From positions 186,001-250,000 of the forward strand of contig NZ_BMJC01000003.1 of assembly GCF_014642875.1 (NCBI RefSeq): a stretch of 64,000 nucleotides of DNA, given 5' to 3'. Source of the DNA: Puia dinghuensis (GTDB taxonomy: Bacteria; Bacteroidota; Bacteroidia; Chitinophagales; Chitinophagaceae). A program made the position numbers and the translations under genes. Shown here piece after piece: positions 60,777-64,000 of the stretch (positions are counted from its first letter, which is position 1; each line of letters opens with the position of its first letter). A model generated the notes under the pieces. The model ran no database searches. It was given only the letters and a program-made list of their open reading frames with translations, and had not been told where the DNA came from.

Positions 60777-60820
60777 CTATGAAAGAAAGATCAAGTAATT
60801 TTAGGTAAAACATCATAACC

Positions 60821-61114
60821 ATGATACAAGTCCACGAGATCTTCGTTTGCAAACCCGGAAATGCATCGAAACTTGCCAAGAAATTCAAGGAAGCAATGAC
60901 CGGGTCCGGCGAGCCGGTGACTATACTCACCGACATGACGGGACAATATAACCGGGTGATAATGGTATCTCAATACGAGAACCTCAGCGCCTATGAAAAG
61001 AATTGGGAAAAATACAAGGCAGACACCGAAGCGATGAAGAAAATGGAAGCGGCTATGGCGGGGTATCAGGATATGTACCTCACCGGATCACGCGAGATTT
61101 ACCAAATCTGGTAA
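60821..61114 (+). CDS. Small dimeric alpha/beta-barrel-like protein
   Basis: The 97 residues (VHEIFVCKPGNASKLAKKFKEAM, VTILTDMTGQYNRVIMVSQYENLSAYEKNW) look like a ferredoxin-like alpha/beta fold of the NIPSNAP/DUF-type dimeric barrel family. No active-site residue can be named. It lies between two tRNA-end repeats and is followed by a terminator. Confidence 0.65.
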   Translation: MIQVHEIFVCKPGNASKLAKKFKEAMTGSGEPVTILTDMTGQYNRVIMVSQYENLSAYEKNWEKYKADTEAMKKMEAAMAGYQDMYLTGSREIYQIW

Positions 61115-61124
61115 TTTTCTTCAT

Positions 61125-61155
61125 GGTTCGAAATTCATTCGGGTCGGGCAACGAA
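61125..61155 (+). repeat. Degenerate copy of tRNA-Gln 3' end
   Basis: GGTTCGAAATTC, then GGTCGGGCAACGAA matches the tRNA-Gln T arm and acceptor (GGTCGGGCAACAAC). It also resembles the copy at 60729. Confidence 0.6.
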
Positions 61156-61157
61156 GG

Positions 61158-61182
61158 CCCCGCACAACGTGCGGGGGTTTTT
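61158..61182 (+). terminator. Rho-independent terminator
   Basis: CCCCGCAC, loop AAC, GTGCGGGG, then GTTTTT. It ends the 60821 gene and follows a tRNA-like end, as at the tRNA-Gln. Confidence 0.85.
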
Positions 61183-61204
61183 GCATTTCAGCAGCAGGGG
61201 AAGA

Positions 61205-61942
61205 TCAGAACTTGATCTCTAGTTTCTGAGAGACAAGTTTGTCATCTTTATAGTACTCCAAAAGCCACTCGCCATTCTTTTTAAAGACAACGCCGTTGAA
61301 AGCGTCGGCTTCGGCTAAAAAATAATCCTGCATTGAGGTTTTAAGCAGGGTTAATACTTTTTTCGGAGTGGTATCGATCAATTGATATCCATTAGGGATC
61401 ACCTGGGCGTATAATGTTCCGCTTATTTGAGCAACAGCAGGCTTATCGGATGCCGGCGCGGGCGATGAATTTGCAGGTGTTGCGGTAAGTTGTTGGGGTT
61501 GTGGCGATAGCGTGCTATCATATTTGTAGGGCACACTATTTAGCGAGGCGAAGGCATATCGCAGCGCCTGGTCGTATGCTACATTAAATTCCTTTTCCCT
61601 GCTTTTACCTTCTTTACTTTTGAAGATAATATTGCCGAAGCAATCCTTCAACATTATCGTAAGGTTCGTAGTAAAAAACGCTTTTCTCTCATCCACCTCA
61701 GCCAGAAGTGCTGCGCACCTGTTGGCAACTACTGCCGGCGGCAAATCCCCATTGCTCCAAAAAACAGTAAACCCCTTTTGTTCAAGCAGTGATTTCGTTT
61801 CAGAATTCAATCCGTATTCATCTTCAGCCTTGAAAAAATCGAACCGTCGCGGCACGAGTACATACTTGTAAGCGTTGATGTTGTTTTGTGACTGGCCGGC
61901 CAGACTAAGTAACGTAAAAATAAACAATACGCATGTTTTCAT
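61205..61942 (-). CDS. Secreted protein, unknown
   Basis: The 245-residue protein has a signal peptide (MKTCVLFIFTLLSLAGQSQ), then two conserved-looking parts (YKYVLVPRRFDFFKAEDEYGLN; SGTLYAQVIPNGYQLIDTTPKKVLTLLKTSMQDYFLAEADAFNGVV) joined by a Pro/Ala/Ser-rich linker (about 155-175). No family recognised. Predicted to be periplasmic. Confidence 0.65.
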   Translation of the reverse strand: MKTCVLFIFTLLSLAGQSQNNINAYKYVLVPRRFDFFKAEDEYGLNSETKSLLEQKGFTVFWSNGDLPPAVVANRCAALLAEVDERKAFFTTNLTIMLKDCFGNIIFKSKEGKSREKEFNVAYDQALRYAFASLNSVPYKYDSTLSPQPQQLTATPANSSPAPASDKPAVAQISGTLYAQVIPNGYQLIDTTPKKVLTLLKTSMQDYFLAEADAFNGVVFKKNGEWLLEYYKDDKLVSQKLEIKF

Positions 61943-62018
61943 ATAATGTCTTATAACTAATGTTATCCTAAGATAAAGAGAAATTGCATTGATGTCTGAT
62001 TTCTGCTATTTTAGGGAT

Positions 62019-62522
62019 ATGAAATTTTTCAACTTCAGTCTCTGGTGGGCCGTTATCGGCGCCGGTATCTGGGTCGGGGGAACAGTGTTCATGATGTCGG
62101 TGATAAACCCACAATGGAGTGCCGACCCGCCAGACTCGGTACGCCTTTTTTTCGGACAAACCGGTTTTAATAAAAATATCTGGTATTTCTTCGGTCCCCC
62201 CTTTATGCTGTTGCGCAGCATCGTGCCACAGACGCTAGCCTTGCTGTCCGGCTGGAAAAGTCGCCCACACCGTCGCGATCTCCTGATCACGTTGACCTGC
62301 ACGGTCATAACCGTTGTTTTTACGCTTGCCTACATATACCCGATAAATGAGATACTTATGACCCGGGCCGGCGGCAACGCTGATGCGGATACCATCCGAC
62401 GGCTGACCCGAACATGGCTTCTCTGCGATCGCATCCGGTTTGCCGTCAATCTTGTCGGTTTTTATTTCCTGCTTCGGGCATTCCGCCGCCCTGTGCCTTC
62501 AATTTCAGGCAGATTCGCCTAA
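62019..62522 (+). CDS. DUF1772-like membrane protein
   Basis: The 167 residues contain four predicted TMs (WWAVIGAGIWVGGTVFMMSVI, IVPQTLALLSGW, LLITLTCTVITVVFTLAYIY, IRFAVNLVGFYFLLRAF) and conserved NEILM and TW...D elements of the DUF1772 (anthrone-oxygenase-like) family. Start 62019 (MKFFNFS) is chosen over 61989. Function unknown. It is followed by the DinB-like gene after 44 bp. Confidence 0.72.
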   Translation: MKFFNFSLWWAVIGAGIWVGGTVFMMSVINPQWSADPPDSVRLFFGQTGFNKNIWYFFGPPFMLLRSIVPQTLALLSGWKSRPHRRDLLITLTCTVITVVFTLAYIYPINEILMTRAGGNADADTIRRLTRTWLLCDRIRFAVNLVGFYFLLRAFRRPVPSISGRFA

Positions 62523-62550
62523 GCGAAGATAGAACCAGGCCATTTTTTTA

Positions 62551-62558
62551 TACATTTG
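62551..62558 (+). promoter_or_regulatory. -7 element before DinB-like gene
   Basis: TACATTTG is an exact TAnnTTTG, 8 bases before the ATG at 62567. Such a short distance implies a nearly leaderless transcript; no clear -33 element. Confidence 0.4.
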
Positions 62559-62566
62559 TCTATTTT

Positions 62567-63094
62567 ATGAAATCGTTCCTCTTACAGTGTACCCTGCTCT
62601 TTTTATGTGGAATGTCCACATCAGCCCAGTCTACCGACAACCTTTTTCTGAATGCGGCAATCACGAAACTTCGGGATGCAAAGGAGTACACCCTGAAAGT
62701 GGCCCAACTCATGCCTGCGGATAAATACTCCTACAAACCCGTCCCTACGGAGATGAGTTTCGCCGAACAACTGCTCCATCTCGCGGAAAACCTGGACTGG
62801 TTGAGCACCAGTTACCTGGGTAATGCAAAACCTATTCTTACAAAAGAAGACAAAGCGCTGAAAAAGAAGGAAGATATCCTCCCTTTGCTGGAAAAGACCT
62901 ATGATTCTTCGCTGAATATACTCGAACGTTTTGATGCTGCTCATCTGGCCGATACCGTTTCCTTCTTTGCCGGCCCCAAGACCAAACTGCAGATCATCAA
63001 CCTGGTCAATGACCATCAAACGCATCACCGGGCTCAAATGATCGTTTACCTTCGCCTCAACGGCATTAAACCGCCAGATTATGTGGGATGGTAA
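62567..63094 (+). CDS. Secreted DinB-like protein
   Basis: The 175-residue protein has a signal peptide (MKSFLLQCTLLFLCGMSTSAQ) and a DinB four-helix domain: KEYTLKVAQLMPADKYSYKP, MSFAEQLLHLAENLDW (first His) and VNDHQTHHRAQMIVYLRLNGI (HxxxHxxQ metal ligands). DinB-like domains bind a divalent metal and some act as thiol transferases. Start 62567 follows from the signal peptide; the frame extends to 62414 through the previous gene. Substrate unknown. Confidence 0.88.
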   Translation: MKSFLLQCTLLFLCGMSTSAQSTDNLFLNAAITKLRDAKEYTLKVAQLMPADKYSYKPVPTEMSFAEQLLHLAENLDWLSTSYLGNAKPILTKEDKALKKKEDILPLLEKTYDSSLNILERFDAAHLADTVSFFAGPKTKLQIINLVNDHQTHHRAQMIVYLRLNGIKPPDYVGW

Positions 63095-63127
63095 TAGTGC
63101 CGGACTACCCCGCAAAAGTGGCGGTTT

Positions 63128-64000
63128 CTAGTTTGACTGCTCCAACCGCCGGATACAATTGCTCAGCGCCCGGAAATTATGATATGTTCCCTTCCAGATA
63201 TGCGCCTTCAACGCCGTCTTCCTCTGCGGCTCGTTGTCGAGCCCTTCCTCATACCAGTCCCCATGCTCATGGTCGATCATGTAGGTTTGTATATACTTCC
63301 AGAGTTGGACAAACTTGTCGCGGTAGTGCAGGGGATCATGTGGATAGAGCTCAGAAAAGATCAATAAGGTATTCAATCCCTCCGCCTGTGCCCACCAGTT
63401 CTTGCTGCGGTTGATAATGGTACAGCCGGGCTTGTCTTTGAAATAATAACCTTCATCATAAAACCCACCCAACACGCTGTCCCAACCGTTACGTAACGCA
63501 TGGTCCACCATTTTCTTCCCAATGGCCATCGTCGCCTTATTCTCTTTCCCGCCCAACGCTTCCGATGCCTCCTGCATCAGAAAGGCTGTCTCCACATCAT
63601 GCCCAAACGAGACATGGTCAAGGTTCTTATGCTGCAGGATAGAAGCCTCCGAAGAATCCCGATAGCTCACCGGCCGCCAGTCAGGGGTAAAAAACAACTG
63701 TAAATATCCGTGGGGCGTTACAATCCGGTCACGGATCAGCACCAGCATCTCCTGCAGCCGCGTGCGCACCAGCGGATCGGGCCATACATGATACAATGCT
63801 GTAAACGCCTCCAGTAGATGGATGGAGCTGTTCTGGTCTTTATAGCCCGTTTCTGCCCGGCTATCCACTTGCGTTGTCCGCATCACCGGTGTACCGTTCC
63901 GCTCCAGGTGTTGAAAATAGCCTTTCCGCATAGGATCATGACTGTGTTGCTCCAGCCACAAAAAGGTGCGCTTCGCCAGTCCCAGCGACCCCGTGTCACC
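63128..64000 (-). CDS. N-acylglucosamine 2-epimerase-like enzyme (5' end outside window)
   Basis: The frame is open to the right edge, so 290 C-terminal residues are seen. AGE/cellobiose-epimerase landmarks are KDQNSSIHLLEAFTALYHVWP, LDHVSFGHDVETAFLM (catalytic His region), GGFYDEGYYF, NWWAQAEGLNTLLIF and AHIWKGTYHNFRAL (second catalytic His). The (alpha/alpha)6 fold catalyses 2-epimerisation of sugars. Whether the substrate is cellobiose, mannose or N-acylglucosamine is not told by these motifs. Confidence 0.9.
   Translation of the reverse strand, partial: GDTGSLGLAKRTFLWLEQHSHDPMRKGYFQHLERNGTPVMRTTQVDSRAETGYKDQNSSIHLLEAFTALYHVWPDPLVRTRLQEMLVLIRDRIVTPHGYLQLFFTPDWRPVSYRDSSEASILQHKNLDHVSFGHDVETAFLMQEASEALGGKENKATMAIGKKMVDHALRNGWDSVLGGFYDEGYYFKDKPGCTIINRSKNWWAQAEGLNTLLIFSELYPHDPLHYRDKFVQLWKYIQTYMIDHEHGDWYEEGLDNEPQRKTALKAHIWKGTYHNFRALSNCIRRLEQSN

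Overview
The window looks like a Bacteroidota chromosome, most likely family Chitinophagaceae (inferred, no search run). Signs are three type IX secretion (T9SS) sorting-domain proteins, long FtsX/MacB-type permeases, a DUF3570/DUF4266/thioredoxin cluster, truncated-HTH Crp regulators, DUF4143 ATPases, and promoters of the form TTTG-N20-TAnnTTTG. By eye most of it is moderately GC-rich. The DUF4143 ATPases, the helicase, the ArsR/SRPBCC pair, higBA and the 59-61 kb stretch look more AT-rich, as expected of accessory DNA.

Layout. 0-5 kb: tail of a rhodanese-containing MBL hydrolase, a DUF4143 ATPase, a divergent DHFR-like / ArsR-SRPBCC locus with two clear operators, an isochorismatase-like hydrolase. 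4.5-15 kb: ankyrin protein, esterase-TPR protein, FtsX permease, higBA, a broken ORF6N gene, cupin, AraC-methyltransferase fusion, and an FtsX permease with a FecR-like N-terminus divergent from a sigma-region-2-only protein. 15-24 kb: SRPBCC/AraC pair, intact ORF6N gene, amidohydrolase with a DUF3570/DUF4266/thioredoxin cluster, Crp/AhpD-like pair, SDR, tail-fibre-like protein. 24.3-28.8 kb: a tight four-gene operon of VWA-solute-binding lipoprotein, XpaC, membrane-anchored solute-binding protein and TelA. 28.8-32.1 kb: a polyamine-transporter-like APC permease, a glutathionylspermidine-synthase-like ATP-grasp enzyme and two small envelope proteins. 32.2-36.4 kb: secreted protein, helicase with helicase-associated repeats, beta-CASP nuclease. 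36.7-47 kb: a 1645-residue T9SS protein with 16 repeats, an FtsX permease, a second T9SS protein. 47.3-54.3 kb: DUF4442 protein, papain-like protease, lysA, scpB, atpG, surE and a small membrane protein.

A tRNA-Gln(TTG) at 54.4 kb with its own promoter and terminator is followed by a T9SS type B protein, a second DUF4143 ATPase, an unknown gene, a LytTR remnant and a GNAT gene. Three degenerate copies of the tRNA-Gln 3' end lie at 54.6, 60.7 and 61.1 kb, suggesting past insertion at this tRNA; no integrase is visible. The right end holds small envelope proteins, a DinB-like protein and a sugar-epimerase gene cut by the edge.

The most system-like loci are the VWA/XpaC/SBP/TelA operon and the FecR-FtsX permease facing a minimal sigma-like protein across two perfect hairpins. 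No CRISPR array, rRNA, transposase or integrase was seen.
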